The notes below the pieces were generated by a model. The model did no database searches and had not been told where the DNA came from. It saw only the letters and a program-made list of their open reading frames with translations. 64,000 nt of DNA, from contig NZ_CP179203.1 in NCBI RefSeq assembly GCF_051201625.1, positions 1,612,001-1,676,000 of the forward strand. The letters run 5' to 3'. The first letter of the stretch is position 1. The number at the start of each line of letters is the position of its first letter. Position numbers and translations under genes: made by a program. This document shows, piece by piece, positions 8,448-17,549 of the stretch. This DNA is from Shimia sp051201625. GTDB lineage: Bacteria; Pseudomonadota; Alphaproteobacteria; Rhodobacterales; Rhodobacteraceae.

Positions 8448-9358
8448 TCCAGCACCTGCTTGATGGCATATTGGTCGGCGCGATCCTGTCATTGGGTGCG
8501 ACTGGCCTGACCATGGTGATGCACATGCTGCGCTTTGCCAATTTCAGCCATGCAGAGCTTCTATCAATTGGGGCGTACTCAGCGCTGGTCTTTGACCAAC
8601 TGTTCAAGAACCTGCTGCCAGTCATGGCCACGCAAATCGTGCCCTTGTCGATGACCTGCGCGTTGGTGCTGGCGATGGTGGCGGCTATCGGGATTACAGG
8701 CGCAAGTGCTGTGCTGTTTGACAAGCTGATCTTTCGCCGCGTGCGCGAAAAGGGCGAGGAACTTTCAATGGTCTTTGCTTCTTTTGGTCTGGCGCTGATC
8801 ATTCGCAACGCGATTGGCTTGATCTTTGGTCTGCAAACAAAGCTTTATTCTCAGGATATCGTCTTTGCCACAGTGCTTAGCCGTGATCCGCTGATCCTCG
8901 TCAAACCGGACCAACTGGCAACGCTGGCGATCACCTTAATGATCATCCTGATCCTGCATTTGATCCTGTCGCGCACCACTTTTGGCTATGCGCTGCGGGC
9001 TGTGGCGGAAAACCCCTCGCTGGCGCAGGTGAACGGCATCAACCTGCAACGTATGATCATTATCGTCTGGGTGCTGGGGGGTACATTGGCGGCACTCGCC
9101 GGTGTCTTTTATGGGCTGAACAATCAGATAAACCCCGTGATTGGGCGCGATTTGGTTTTGCCGATCTTTGCCGCAACGATCGTTGGTGGCATCGGGTCGA
9201 TTTATGGCGCGTTGCTAGGCGGTTTTGTTGTCGGGATTGCGGCTAATCTCGCGGTGATGATCTTGCCCTCAGGCTATAGCCCTTCGGTGCCATTCCTCCT
9301 GATCTTGCTGGTACTGCTTATGCGACCCAACGGATTGTTCGGGGAGGAGCGCGCATGA
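8444..9358 (+). CDS. livH: LIV-type ABC transporter permease, LivH-like
   Basis: A 304-residue integral membrane protein with about eight hydrophobic segments. The N-terminus IQHLLDGILVGAILSLGATG and the loop FANFSHAELLSIGAYSAL are typical of LivH. The EAA-like coupling loop is RAVAENPSLAQVNGIN, and the end PNGLFGE is the family's usual C-terminal motif. ATG at 8444 overlaps the livF stop by four bases, which decides the start. It pairs with LivM to form the channel. Confidence 0.9.
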   Translation: MIQHLLDGILVGAILSLGATGLTMVMHMLRFANFSHAELLSIGAYSALVFDQLFKNLLPVMATQIVPLSMTCALVLAMVAAIGITGASAVLFDKLIFRRVREKGEELSMVFASFGLALIIRNAIGLIFGLQTKLYSQDIVFATVLSRDPLILVKPDQLATLAITLMIILILHLILSRTTFGYALRAVAENPSLAQVNGINLQRMIIIVWVLGGTLAALAGVFYGLNNQINPVIGRDLVLPIFAATIVGGIGSIYGALLGGFVVGIAANLAVMILPSGYSPSVPFLLILLVLLMRPNGLFGEERA

Positions 9359-10296
9359 TTGGCGTGATTTCCTATCTGGTTTTCTTTACCACTGTTGCGT
9401 CGATCCTAGCGATTGCTGTGCTAGGGTTAAACCTGCAATGGGGCAACACGGGGTTGTTCAACGGCGGTGTGGTGGCATTCTTTGGAGCGGGGGCTTACGG
9501 CACGCTAATCCTTGGTGGCCCACCGCAGGATGGGCAGTTGGGCGGCTATGGGTTGATCTACCCACTGGCCCTGTTGGGGGGCATGGCAACGGCAGCGCTG
9601 ATGGCTTGGGTCGTGGGCATCCTGACGTTGCGACTCCGCCATGACTACCTTGCGATTTCGACCTTCGGCGTGGCCGTTGCCTTTGAAAACTTGATGCGCA
9701 ATGCCCAATGGCTGGGGGGCGGCGCCCAAGGCATACGTGGGTTTGAACGGCCCTTGCGTAGCGCGTTGGGTGATGGGTTTGCCTACAATATCCTGTTCCT
9801 GCTTTGTGTGCTGATTCTGCTGATCCTGACCTATCTGTTCCTTCAAACTCTTGTTGCCTCCCCCTTTGGCCGCCAGTTGCGCGCCATCCGAGAGGACGAA
9901 ACCGCTGCACGTTCTCTCGGCAAAAGCCCTGCGCATATTCGCTTGGCGGCTTTTGTGACGGGGTCTGTTATCATGGGACTTGCGGGCGGGCTCTATGCGA
10001 CGTTCTATGCCTTCGTTTCGCCGCAAGACGTGTTGCCCACACTCACCTTCCAAATCTGGGCTATGCTGATCGTTGGCGGGGCGGGCAACAATCGCGGGGC
10101 GGTGCTGGGCGCATTCCTGATCTGGGCGGCATGGACAGCCAGCGGTTGGGCGTTGTCACGCTTTGCACCGGTTGAGGCACAACTTTATACCGGGTCCTTT
10201 CAATACATCCTAATTGGTCTCGTCATCGTCGGCATGCTACTTTGGCGGCCACAAGGCCTGCTGCCCGAACGGCTAGTCGTTTCACAATCAGGTTAA
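9355..10296 (+). CDS. livM: LIV-type ABC transporter permease, LivM-like
   Basis: A 313-residue inner-membrane permease. LGLNLQWGNTGLFNGGVVAF is the LivM N-terminal signature, LRLRHDYLAISTFGVA follows, the coupling loop is LRAIREDETAARSLGKSP, and RPQGLLPER closes the protein. ATG at 9355 overlaps the livH stop (ATGA). The binding-protein gene follows after 37 bp, which is where a separate ribosome site is seen. Confidence 0.9.
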   Translation: MIGVISYLVFFTTVASILAIAVLGLNLQWGNTGLFNGGVVAFFGAGAYGTLILGGPPQDGQLGGYGLIYPLALLGGMATAALMAWVVGILTLRLRHDYLAISTFGVAVAFENLMRNAQWLGGGAQGIRGFERPLRSALGDGFAYNILFLLCVLILLILTYLFLQTLVASPFGRQLRAIREDETAARSLGKSPAHIRLAAFVTGSVIMGLAGGLYATFYAFVSPQDVLPTLTFQIWAMLIVGGAGNNRGAVLGAFLIWAAWTASGWALSRFAPVEAQLYTGSFQYILIGLVIVGMLLWRPQGLLPERLVVSQSG

Positions 10297-10333
10297 AGGA
10301 AGGCCTGAAATCAATTTCAAAGGGAGAAGACAC

Positions 10334-11599
10334 ATGAAAACAGACATCAGGCTAATCGCCTCCACACTTGGGTTGACTGCAGGGCTGGCGCTAGGCGCAA
10401 GCAGCGCCGCTGCACAGGATTGCACAATTAAGATTGGCGCAGTTCTGCCCACATCAGTTGATTGGGGGCGCCCGATTGCTGAAACCGCCCAATTTGTCGT
10501 CGATCAGGTGAACGAAGCTGGTGGCGTCTCAGGTTGTAACATTGAGATGGTGCTGCGTGACACGCAAGTTGACCCCAAAGTTGGCGTTGACGCGGCCAAG
10601 GCGCTGGTTGATCTGGATGGAGTTCAAGTGCTGCTGGGAGCTGTGTCCTCTGGCGTATCAATGCCCATCTTGAGCTCGGTGACTGTGCCGGGCAAGGTCA
10701 TGCAAATGTCGTGCTGCTCATCCTCGACGGCTTTCACCAAACTGGCGCAGGACGGCAAGACCAACGGACTTTTCTTTCGCACTTTTGCGACAACTGGTGT
10801 GCAGGCGGCAGTTGGGGCCAAGGTGGCAAAGGACAACGGGTTCAAATCCGTGGCAATCCTCTACAAGAACGACGACTGGGGACAGGACCTGCAAAACCTG
10901 ATCGCCAAGGATTTTGCGGCGCTTGGCATCGCGGTTACCTCCAATACAGCGATCAACGATGGCCAACCATCCTACCGTGCCGAAGTGACGGCGGCGATGG
11001 CGGGCAACCCCGACGCGCTCTATCTGGGCCTTTACCCTAATGAGGGTACGGCAGCGGTGCGTGAATGGCTCTCACTGGGGGGCACTCAGAACATGATCAT
11101 GGCGAATTCACTCAAGTCGGAGGAATTCCGCAATAACGTTGGAATGCAGTATCTGGGCAGCGCCTTGGGCACGGACACTGCCAGCCCTCGCGTGAAAAGT
11201 GCGGATAGCTTTGTTGCGGCCTACAAGGAAAAGTTCGGCGGTGCACCTAGTGGTCCTGGTCTGGCCAACAGCTATGATGCAACCATGATCGCATTGTTGG
11301 CGATGGAGGCCGCCGGCAAGGGCGCATCGGGTGATCAAATCGCGGCACAAGTCTCACGGGTCACAGACCCGGCAGGCACGCCCATAACTGCAGATGCGGC
11401 TGGATTTTCCGCAGCGCGAGATGTACTCGCGGGAGGCGGATCGGTGATGTACCAAGGTGCTACAGGCAACGTGCGCTTTGACGTCAATGGCGATGTGTCA
11501 GCCCCTGCTGTCGTCTGGAAGTTTGCTGACGAGGGGACTGAAGAAGTTGAGTATTTGTCCCTGACCGACGTCGATGATTTCATCTCGTCACTCAAGTAA
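10334..11599 (+). CDS. Periplasmic substrate-binding protein of the LIV-type transporter
   Basis: A 421-residue type I periplasmic binding protein. Residues 1-27 are a Sec signal (basic start MKTDIR, hydrophobic core LGLTAGLALGASS, cleavage near AAAQD). The mature protein opens with IKIGAVLPTSVDWG, then QVNEAGGVSGCNIEMVLRD, both typical of Leu/Ile/Val, amide and urea binders. A Cys-Cys pair (SCCSSST) near residue 125 and a later YKNDDWGQD complete the family pattern. A strong GGGAGA ribosome site at 10321-10326 fits high expression, as does the terminator just after the gene. It captures the substrate and hands it to LivHM. The ligand cannot be named from sequence. Confidence 0.88.
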   Translation: MKTDIRLIASTLGLTAGLALGASSAAAQDCTIKIGAVLPTSVDWGRPIAETAQFVVDQVNEAGGVSGCNIEMVLRDTQVDPKVGVDAAKALVDLDGVQVLLGAVSSGVSMPILSSVTVPGKVMQMSCCSSSTAFTKLAQDGKTNGLFFRTFATTGVQAAVGAKVAKDNGFKSVAILYKNDDWGQDLQNLIAKDFAALGIAVTSNTAINDGQPSYRAEVTAAMAGNPDALYLGLYPNEGTAAVREWLSLGGTQNMIMANSLKSEEFRNNVGMQYLGSALGTDTASPRVKSADSFVAAYKEKFGGAPSGPGLANSYDATMIALLAMEAAGKGASGDQIAAQVSRVTDPAGTPITADAAGFSAARDVLAGGGSVMYQGATGNVRFDVNGDVSAPAVVWKFADEGTEEVEYLSLTDVDDFISSLK

Positions 11600-11608
11600 G
11601 CACGCTTT

Positions 11609-11645
11609 GGGCCCACCGCCTGTTTAGGGTGGGCCCTAATTTTTT
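11609..11645 (+). terminator. Rho-independent terminator of the LIV operon
   Basis: GGGCCCACC (11609-11617) pairs with GGTGGGCCC (11628-11636) around a ~10-base loop, followed by TAATTTTTT. It lies ten bases after the binding-protein stop. Stem strength and U-tract are both good. Confidence 0.9.
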
Positions 11646-11960
11646 AGTGGTTTCAGACTGGTAGGAAGTTTCGTCTGTTTGGTGAATGTCATTCTAAAAA
11701 ATTCCATAAGATTGACTCCAATTGTTTTCGGTTGTGATAATTTAAAGAAGTTGAAACATAGTGCTGCTTCTGGCACGCCTAAAATTCCTTGTCCGAACTA
11801 TCAGTGGAATTATCTGCGATGGGGAAGTCAATATTTGGGCTGATTTCGACCAGTCAAGTTAGATCCCGTTTCTGCAAAAATATAATACAAACGGCCGTGA
11901 TATTTCTGTCGTAACCCCAAAAAAAGTGCCATAGTTTTGGTCGTGAAGGGGTAACATGGA
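11646..11960. other. Intergenic, nothing recognised
   Basis: An AT-rich stretch between the LIV operon terminator and the IS fragments. No frame is convincing on either strand and I see no RNA gene. Confidence 0.5.
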
Positions 11961-12131
11961 ATGGCACGAAAACGGCATTTGGACAAAGATGTATTGAAGC
12001 TTCTGCGTGCAATTGAACTTAAGCTGTCGGGAGGCAGCGATGTTGAATCAGCTTGTTGCGGCGTCGGTATCACCGATGTGACTTTCGTTATCGCGAACCA
12101 TTCAAGATTTCCCGGCGAAGTGTACCGTTGA
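11961..12131 (+). pseudogene. IS3-family OrfA (transposase HTH) fragment
   Basis: The frame starts MARKRHLDKDVLKLLRAIE and continues LKLSGGSDVESACCGVGITD, the N-terminal helix-turn-helix half of IS3-family OrfA proteins (usual form: MARKRH-T-EE-I-LRLLREIE ... D-V-ACR-GIS-TYY-WR). Similarity stops around base 12085; the remaining codons read through DNA that on the other strand encodes an OrfB tail. The leucine zipper and the rest of OrfA are gone, so no active transposase is possible. Confidence 0.65.
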
Positions 12132-12262
12132 ACCTTTCGTTGTAGCCGTTCTGCCAAGGTTATCCAGGATAGATGCGGATCGGCTTGATGCCAACCTTAT
12201 TCAACCATTCCTGCATTGCTGAAGTGACGAACTTGGGGCCATGAGCTTCCGTTTTGCATCAG
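12092..12262 (-). pseudogene. IS3-family OrfB (DDE transposase) C-terminal fragment
   Basis: On the minus strand the codons read HGPKFVTSAMQEWLNKVGIK, PIRIYPG, a stop, then PWQNGYNERFNGTLRREILN. This is the DNGPEF...SPW-NGY-E-FNGTLR block around the last Asp and Glu of the DDE catalytic triad. The Asp-Asn before GP is lost, a stop replaces the Ser of PGSPW, and a frameshift follows REILN (LEWFAITKV continues in another frame). It faces the OrfA fragment, so the two pieces cannot come from one undisturbed element. Confidence 0.7.
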
Positions 12263-12503
12263 TCTTGGTTTCCTGATAACTCTCGCCGTTGACGGTGCGA
12301 GTGATGATACCCGTGAAACTGGCGCTGCCATCTTAAAATGGGCGCTCTCGGATTGTGACCATTTCGTATAACTCCGGTAATAGCATGTATGACTTTGATC
12401 CATACGAGATGGAAAAATTGGTGTAAATGGGTAAAGATGAGCCGGTATAGCGTGACGTATAAATGACTAAATATGCAACAAAAAAAGCTATATCATCATC
12501 GGC

Positions 12504-12549
12504 GCGCCTCAGCGTCGCACCGATGATGGATTGTGATGATTGTGATTGC
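12504..12549 (+). repeat. Degraded copy of the dusA 5' end (att-like repeat, left)
   Basis: Bases 12508-12533 match 15689-15714 inside the start of dusA at 25 of 26 positions, with weaker ungapped similarity up to 12549. In the dusA frame it reads RLSVAPMMD, like the intact gene, then diverges (CDDCDC instead of WTDRHC). The copies are in direct orientation, as expected for attL/attR left by an element that integrated in dusA. The 5' end of dusA is a known tyrosine-integrase target; no integrase gene remains here. Confidence 0.65.
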
Positions 12550-12654
12550 CCGTCAGTAGGTTATGGGGCTTTCAGTGCAGTAGGCGGTGCAAATTCTTGC
12601 TGTGATGTGTGTAAATGTCGTATATTCGCGGTGTGAGCAAAAGGGACAAAAATC

Positions 12655-12906
12655 ATGGTTTTACGAAACATCACGCCAGCTGTTATTCAACGCAGAACAG
12701 AATGCTACGCGCGATTGGTGAATGATTTCATTCAGAGCGGCAAAGATTACGATCGTAACACGCTTGCGGTCGATCTTGTCGAAGCCGCGCCGCAGTTTGA
12801 TCTAGTCTTTGACGCGCTGCCCCTTGAGCGGCAAGAGATCAGTTCGGCGGTGACGAAGATCCATCATGCATCGCGGCGGCGTTTGGTTGGATTGCCGGCG
12901 CGGTGA
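12655..12906 (+). CDS. Small protein of unknown function inside the dusA-flanked segment
   Basis: An 83-residue, mostly helical soluble protein (FIQSGKDYDRNTLAVDLVEA, ALPLERQEISSAVTKIHHAS) with a basic end. A GGGA ribosome site sits about ten bases before the ATG. I do not recognise the family. It lies directly inside the left dusA-like repeat, so it was probably brought in with the element. In the ~265 bases that follow, one frame (13038-13208) reads KFWWTVTKGKEEWPKVEGEH and SPAGMVLATASFNAM, which looks like the tail of a decayed gene, but I cannot name it. Confidence 0.4.
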   Translation: MVLRNITPAVIQRRTECYARLVNDFIQSGKDYDRNTLAVDLVEAAPQFDLVFDALPLERQEISSAVTKIHHASRRRLVGLPAR

Positions 12907-13173
12907 CTGACTAAAGATTATTGCCCAGAGTCCACGCATCCGCATCATATCCAGCGCATCATCGGGCCGTTGTATGTGTCTCATACAACACAAGCCGAGC
13001 AATCTGATGTCGACAATACGCAGGCAGAACAGGCTGAAACAGCCGAATTGAGCACCGGCGAAACGGCAAATTCTGGTGGACAGTTACCAAAGGCAAAGAA
13101 GAATGGCCCAAAGTCGAGGGTGAGCACTCGCCGGCGGGGATGGTGCTGGCAACGGCATCATTCAATGCGATGC

Positions 13174-13443
13174 CTAGTTCAACTTGCGCCCGAAGCGATG
13201 CTCAGTGACGTATAACGCCGGCACAGGATGCTTTTTCCCGCCGGCGCGCGTCTGTTTCACATATGAAAGCCCGCGTTCTGGCACAAAAGTCCGATCAAGC
13301 TCTTGGATATAAAGTTCGTTTTGGTACGGGTAGATCTGAAAGCCTTTTCCTTGAGCTTCAGCTTCAACTTTCGCCATCTCAATAAATGCGTCGAGTTCTG
13401 ATTTATCCTTTGGGTCCAGAGTAAATGCGACGGCTTTAATCAA
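13174..13443 (-). CDS. Small hypothetical protein
   Basis: An 89-residue frame with a TTG start. The sequence is protein-like: a Lys/Asp/Glu-rich helix (DPKDKSELDAFIEMAKVEAE) then a Tyr-rich strand region (FQIYPYQNELYIQEL) and a basic tail. No motif is recognised. It overlaps the tail of a decayed plus-strand frame, so only one of the two is likely to be coding. It could be a remnant of the inserted segment. Confidence 0.35.
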   Translation of the reverse strand: MIKAVAFTLDPKDKSELDAFIEMAKVEAEAQGKGFQIYPYQNELYIQELDRTFVPERGLSYVKQTRAGGKKHPVPALYVTEHRFGRKLN

Positions 13444-13467
13444 AAATCTCTAAGATTATGACTTTAA

Positions 13468-13499
13468 GCCTTTCCGCAGTAAAATTCCTGCAGAAAGGC
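13468..13499. terminator. Hairpin between two minus-strand genes
   Basis: GCCTTTCCGCAG (13468-13479) pairs with CTGCAGAAAGGC (13488-13499) with one mismatch and an 8-base loop. It lies just after the end of the broken beta-propeller gene. There is no good T-run on either side, so termination is only suspected. Confidence 0.35.
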
Positions 13500-13512
13500 A
13501 ATCTTATCACAG

Positions 13513-15495
13513 TTAATCGGGTGACCTCACGGCACCTATCAATGGGTTTGTTACAGGCTTCGCAATGCCATAAATCACAACAATCCCATCACCTCCACCC
13601 ATTGTGGCAGTAACGCGGTCAGGATTATCTTCGACTAAAGCAGGTACAACATTCCAGTTGTTTGCATTCCAAACATTACCAGCATCGTCAACCATGATAT
13701 CAGTAGTCTTTTCGAGTACACCACTTTTGTAGGCATGGATCAACTGGCCTGTCTCAACGCCATCCGGGCAAACCTTTTGGTCTTGCCCACATACCTGCAT
13801 GAATCCTGTACCGAAGAAATTTCCTATAAAAACAGTATCTTGACCATCTATGGAAACTCCCCATCCCGCACTAATTTGTCCGTTGAGTAGATTAGCTTTG
13901 AGCACATCACCTTTCGAGGAAAGCATTGTCAAGTTACCACTACCGTTCGGATACTTTTTCTCATTTTTCTTCATATTCGCTAAAGAAATTCTGAACTCAT
14001 CGATAATGCTAGCACCTGCAGGGATCTTTGGGACAGGATATCCCGGCGACATATTAGCTCCAACCCACACATTCCCCTTGGAATCAATGCCAAGGCCACG
14101 CGGACCAATCCCAACGTTTATTTGCGAGACCTTTTCTGGAGTATCACCGTGAAAGCGCGTTACGGTCATTCCACCATTGTTTGACACCCAGACAAAATTG
14201 TCATTATCAACAGCAACAGCAACAGCAAAAGGACGCTTTAAACCATCAAGCTTAACGATTTCGCCTTTTGTGTGATCTCCACCCGGGAAACGGATCATCT
14301 GGTTTAACTGATTGTCACAAGCCCACACATCACCGTTTGGCGCGGTAGCGATCCCTTGAATGCCACCAATCTCTCCATTCACCTGCGCAGGTCCCAGTGC
14401 TTTACCATCGAGATCAAAAACACCAATTTTTTTGTTAAAAGTACCAACCCAAACCTTGTCAGACGAAACCGCTGTACCCCAGCCAATCCCGTCAAGGCCC
14501 TGATCATTATAGCCGGTAAGAGGAGGCGATAATGCTCGGCCCGAAGCGTCAAGGCGCGTAACACCACCGCCAATCGCTTTTTCCAAACCGGACTGTGATC
14601 CTGGCATCCAGTTCTGACCACTCCACAATTGTGCTCGATCGTCAAACATCAAGCGTCCAGGCGATTAAGTACCCCCACCGACTAGACGCACCATTAATGC
14701 GAAATCTGTTGGTACATAACTAAGATAAGGAAGGAAATCAGTGTCACGCCGTTCTTCACCCTTCGGAAGCGGATAGGCTTTTGTAAACAGGTTAAAAAAG
14801 TCATCATTTTTTACAAATGGGCGTTTTGCCAGTTGGACCAATGTGTCCAAAGTGGAAGAGTTATCGCCAATGGCCAGAAAATCCGCGCACAATCCACGTT
14901 TTTGTTGCGCACCACACAGTGCACTGAGCGCCGCCAGTGTGTTCATTCTACCAACGGTCTCTGATTTAGTAAGGTTTGTGCCATTTAGCACAGTATGCCC
15001 AAAAGTTCCCCGCTCGACATCGACCAAATTACTTACGTGAGAAGATCCTATCAAAAGTCCGTTTGTGGATCCTAACAGTCCATTTTGCATATCAAACATG
15101 CCAGCAACCGGCCAAATAGATCCGATAGTAGTCAATTCGTTTAATATGATGTTACTGCGTTGGTCGGGATTCAATACTGCGAGAGTTTCAAAATGTGGGA
15201 TCTTAACGCCTTCAACCAAACCACCGATTGAGCGAAGATAAAATACTCCATCTTCGACTTCGTTGATATCTTGAATAACCACGCCGCCGGTTTTGTTCGT
15301 TGTGGCCTCTGCTAATCTTGTACTGGCCTCCCCTGGTTGCGCGAGCCAAAGCGAAACCTCAGCAGAACCGACAGGTTTGCCGTCTGTCTGCACAGAAGCT
15401 TTGAGGGTGAAGGTTTCGGCTGAGGCAGCAGACACAACCACTGTATGCCCAACAGAAAGTGCAATAATACTTAAAAGATTTCGCAATGATTTCAT
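13513..15495 (-). pseudogene. Secreted beta-propeller (NHL/Vgb-like) gene split by an in-frame TAA
   Basis: Two adjacent minus-strand frames are in the same phase and separated only by one TAA (14665-14667). Upstream part: Met at 15495 starts a Sec signal (KSLRNLLSIIALSVG ... ASAE), followed by an Ig/CNA-like domain (VQTDGKPVGSAEVSLWLA) and a Cys pair, ending YVPTDFALMVRLVGGGT. Downstream part continues SPGRLMFDDRAQLWSGQNW and then repeated propeller blades (GIATAPNGDVWACDNQ, GLGIDSKGNVWVGANM, IMVDDAGNVWNANNW), as in Vgb/SMP-30/NHL proteins. The two halves together would make about 660 residues, and the sense across the stop is continuous, so a Tyr, Gln or similar codon was probably lost by one substitution. 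The downstream half has no signal peptide of its own. Function of the family is unknown to me. Confidence 0.7.
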
Positions 15496-15649
15496 TTTGT
15501 TGAATAATCCTATTCTGATGTCTTGAAAATCGTCGCCACGATGCAAACCCTGTGCACTGTTGTATTAACGCTAGTTTAATCTTACTTAACGCAATCAATT
15601 AGAAGTGCAATATCGGTGCAGCGAGACGTGAAAATCGGGATTTAATGAT

Positions 15650-16654
15650 TTGGAAAAGTTAACAAAATCAGTGGTTTCACTGGGGCGTCTCAGCGTCGCC
15701 CCGATGATGGATTGGACTGATCGTCATTGTCGTTATCTCCACCGCTTGATGTCGCGGGATGTGCTTTTGTATACGGAGATGGTGACGGCCCCAGCACTCA
15801 TCCGCGGTGGTGCGCTGCATCTATTGGCTTTTAATCAAGAAGAACATCCCGTCGCCTTGCAACTTGGGGGTAGTAGTCCAACCGAGTTGGCCGCAGCGGC
15901 TCGTCTGGGCGCAGAAGCCGGGTATGATGAGATAAACCTAAATGTGGGCTGTCCGTCTGACAGGGTTCAGTCGGGTACGTTTGGGGCTGTTTTGATGAAA
16001 ACGCCGGCGTTGGTGGCAGAATGTGTTGCGGCGATGATCGAAGCTAGCCCGGTTGAGGTGACTGTCAAATGCCGGATCGGTGTTGATGATCAAAACCCAT
16101 GCGATGTTTTACCCAATTTGCTCGAAAAGTTGCAGGCAGTTGGGATGCGTCGCGCTACCATCCATGCGCGCAAAGCCTGGTTGCATGGCCTAAGCCCAAA
16201 AGAAAATCGCGATATTCCGCCTTTGGATTACGCGTTGGTGCACAGTATGAAAAAGCTGTTCCCAGATATGCATCTGTCGATCAACGGTGGAATAATATCG
16301 CTGGAGCAGGCGCAAGTACATCTGCACAATGGTATTGACGGAGTAATGATTGGGCGTGCTGCCTATCATACGCCTGCCGACGTTTTGTTGGGTGCGGATC
16401 GCTTAGTATTTGCGAGGGACTATGCGACGGATGCGGAGACTGTAGTCCGTCAGATGTTACCCTATATCGACCAACATCTGATCTCAGGCGGTAAACTTAA
16501 TCAAATTACCCGACACATGCTTGGGATATTCGCGGGCCGCCCCGGTGCTAAGGCTTGGCGTCGCGCATTGTCGGAAGGAGCCTCACAATCCGGAGCGGGA
16601 CCCACTTTGGTCGAAGCGGCTCTGACCGAGATCTTGCAGAGTGCTGCAGCTTGA
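15650..16654 (+). CDS. dusA: tRNA-dihydrouridine synthase A
   Basis: A 334-residue FMN enzyme that reduces uridines in the tRNA D-loop. The N-terminal LSVAPMMDWTDRHCRYLHRL is the DusA signature; YTEMVTAPALIRG and EEHPVALQLGGS follow. NLNVGCPSDRVQSGTFGAVL holds the catalytic Cys. HARKAWLHGLSPKENRDIPP is specific for DusA, and SINGGI and DGVMIGRAAY form the FMN-phosphate site. The C-terminal helical domain has RHMLGIFAGRPGAKAWRR. The TTG at 15650 is uncertain; GTG at 15671 is an alternative. The 5' end (15685-15730) is duplicated at 12504, which marks it as an integration target; the gene itself looks intact. Confidence 0.93.
   Translation: MEKLTKSVVSLGRLSVAPMMDWTDRHCRYLHRLMSRDVLLYTEMVTAPALIRGGALHLLAFNQEEHPVALQLGGSSPTELAAAARLGAEAGYDEINLNVGCPSDRVQSGTFGAVLMKTPALVAECVAAMIEASPVEVTVKCRIGVDDQNPCDVLPNLLEKLQAVGMRRATIHARKAWLHGLSPKENRDIPPLDYALVHSMKKLFPDMHLSINGGIISLEQAQVHLHNGIDGVMIGRAAYHTPADVLLGADRLVFARDYATDAETVVRQMLPYIDQHLISGGKLNQITRHMLGIFAGRPGAKAWRRALSEGASQSGAGPTLVEAALTEILQSAAA
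15685..15730 (+). repeat. dusA 5' end, right partner of the att-like repeat
   Basis: This is the intact copy of the repeat found at 12504-12549. The match of 25/26 covers codons for LSVAPMMDW. The two copies enclose about 3.2 kb. Confidence 0.6.
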
Positions 16655-16721
16655 ACAGGGTTGCTTGCGGGATCATATAAATTTCTCTTTACAATGGACC
16701 TAAAAGGAACGGGGAGGAAAA

Positions 16722-17549
16722 ATGACAGCATACACTTTGATATTGGTTCAGATGTTGTTTTTGCTTTTAGCTATTGGTGGTCTGGCTGGTGTATTGGCTG
16801 GATTGCTGGGGGTTGGTGGTGGAATCGTTTTGGTGCCTGCGTTCTTTTATGCCTTCCAGACGCTGGGCTATGATAGTCCACAACTGATGCAGGTCTGTCT
16901 TGCGACGTCTCTCGCAACGATCATCGTGACATCTGTGCGCTCGGTTATTAGCCATAACAAAAAGGGCGCCGTGGACTGGGATGTTCTGCGCAGTTGGGCG
17001 CCTGGTATCGCGCTGGGCGCAATTCTAGGCGTGCTGGTGGCGGCTAATTTGCGGTCAGTCTCGCTGCAGTTCATCTTTGGTTGTCTTGGCATCGTAATTG
17101 GTACCTATCTTGGTTTGGGCCGTTCTGAGTGGCGGTTGGGTCAAATTATGCCCAAAGGTAGTTTGCGGGCCGGGCTCAGTGCGGTGATGGGTTTTATGTC
17201 GGTACTAATGGGCATTGGTGGGGGCAGTTTTGGTGTGCCACTCATGAGTTTGTTTAATGTACCAATCCACCGAGCAGTTGCGACAGCGGCTGGATTTGGC
17301 GTTCTTATCGCGGTCCCTTCTGTGATGGGGTTTCTATTTCTGGAGATTGATGCGGCGCATCGACCACCATTTACGATTGGAGCAGTCAATCTGGTCGCTT
17401 TCGTGATTGTGATCGCAATGACCCTTTTGACCGCACCGATCGGAGTACGTATCGCGCATTCGATGAACTCTAAGCCATTAAAACGGGTCTTCGCAGTATT
17501 TCTGACGGTCGTTGCGCTAAACATGTTGCGCAAAGCCATGGGATGGTAG
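16722..17549 (+). CDS. TSUP-family permease (TauE/SafE-like)
   Basis: A 275-residue inner-membrane protein with about eight hydrophobic segments arranged as two repeats. Each repeat carries the family hallmark: GVLAGLLGVGGGIVLVPAFF near residue 25 and GFMSVLMGIGGGSFGVPLMS near residue 160. TSUP proteins export sulfite, sulfoacetate or related organosulfur anions. A GGGGAGG ribosome site lies just before the ATG. The next gene starts inside its last codons, so the two are coupled. The transported anion cannot be told. Confidence 0.85.
   Translation: MTAYTLILVQMLFLLLAIGGLAGVLAGLLGVGGGIVLVPAFFYAFQTLGYDSPQLMQVCLATSLATIIVTSVRSVISHNKKGAVDWDVLRSWAPGIALGAILGVLVAANLRSVSLQFIFGCLGIVIGTYLGLGRSEWRLGQIMPKGSLRAGLSAVMGFMSVLMGIGGGSFGVPLMSLFNVPIHRAVATAAGFGVLIAVPSVMGFLFLEIDAAHRPPFTIGAVNLVAFVIVIAMTLLTAPIGVRIAHSMNSKPLKRVFAVFLTVVALNMLRKAMGW

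Noticed and set aside
12504..12549. Second functional dus gene start
   Set aside because: Only about 46 bases resemble dusA; the frame then degenerates and has no downstream domain.
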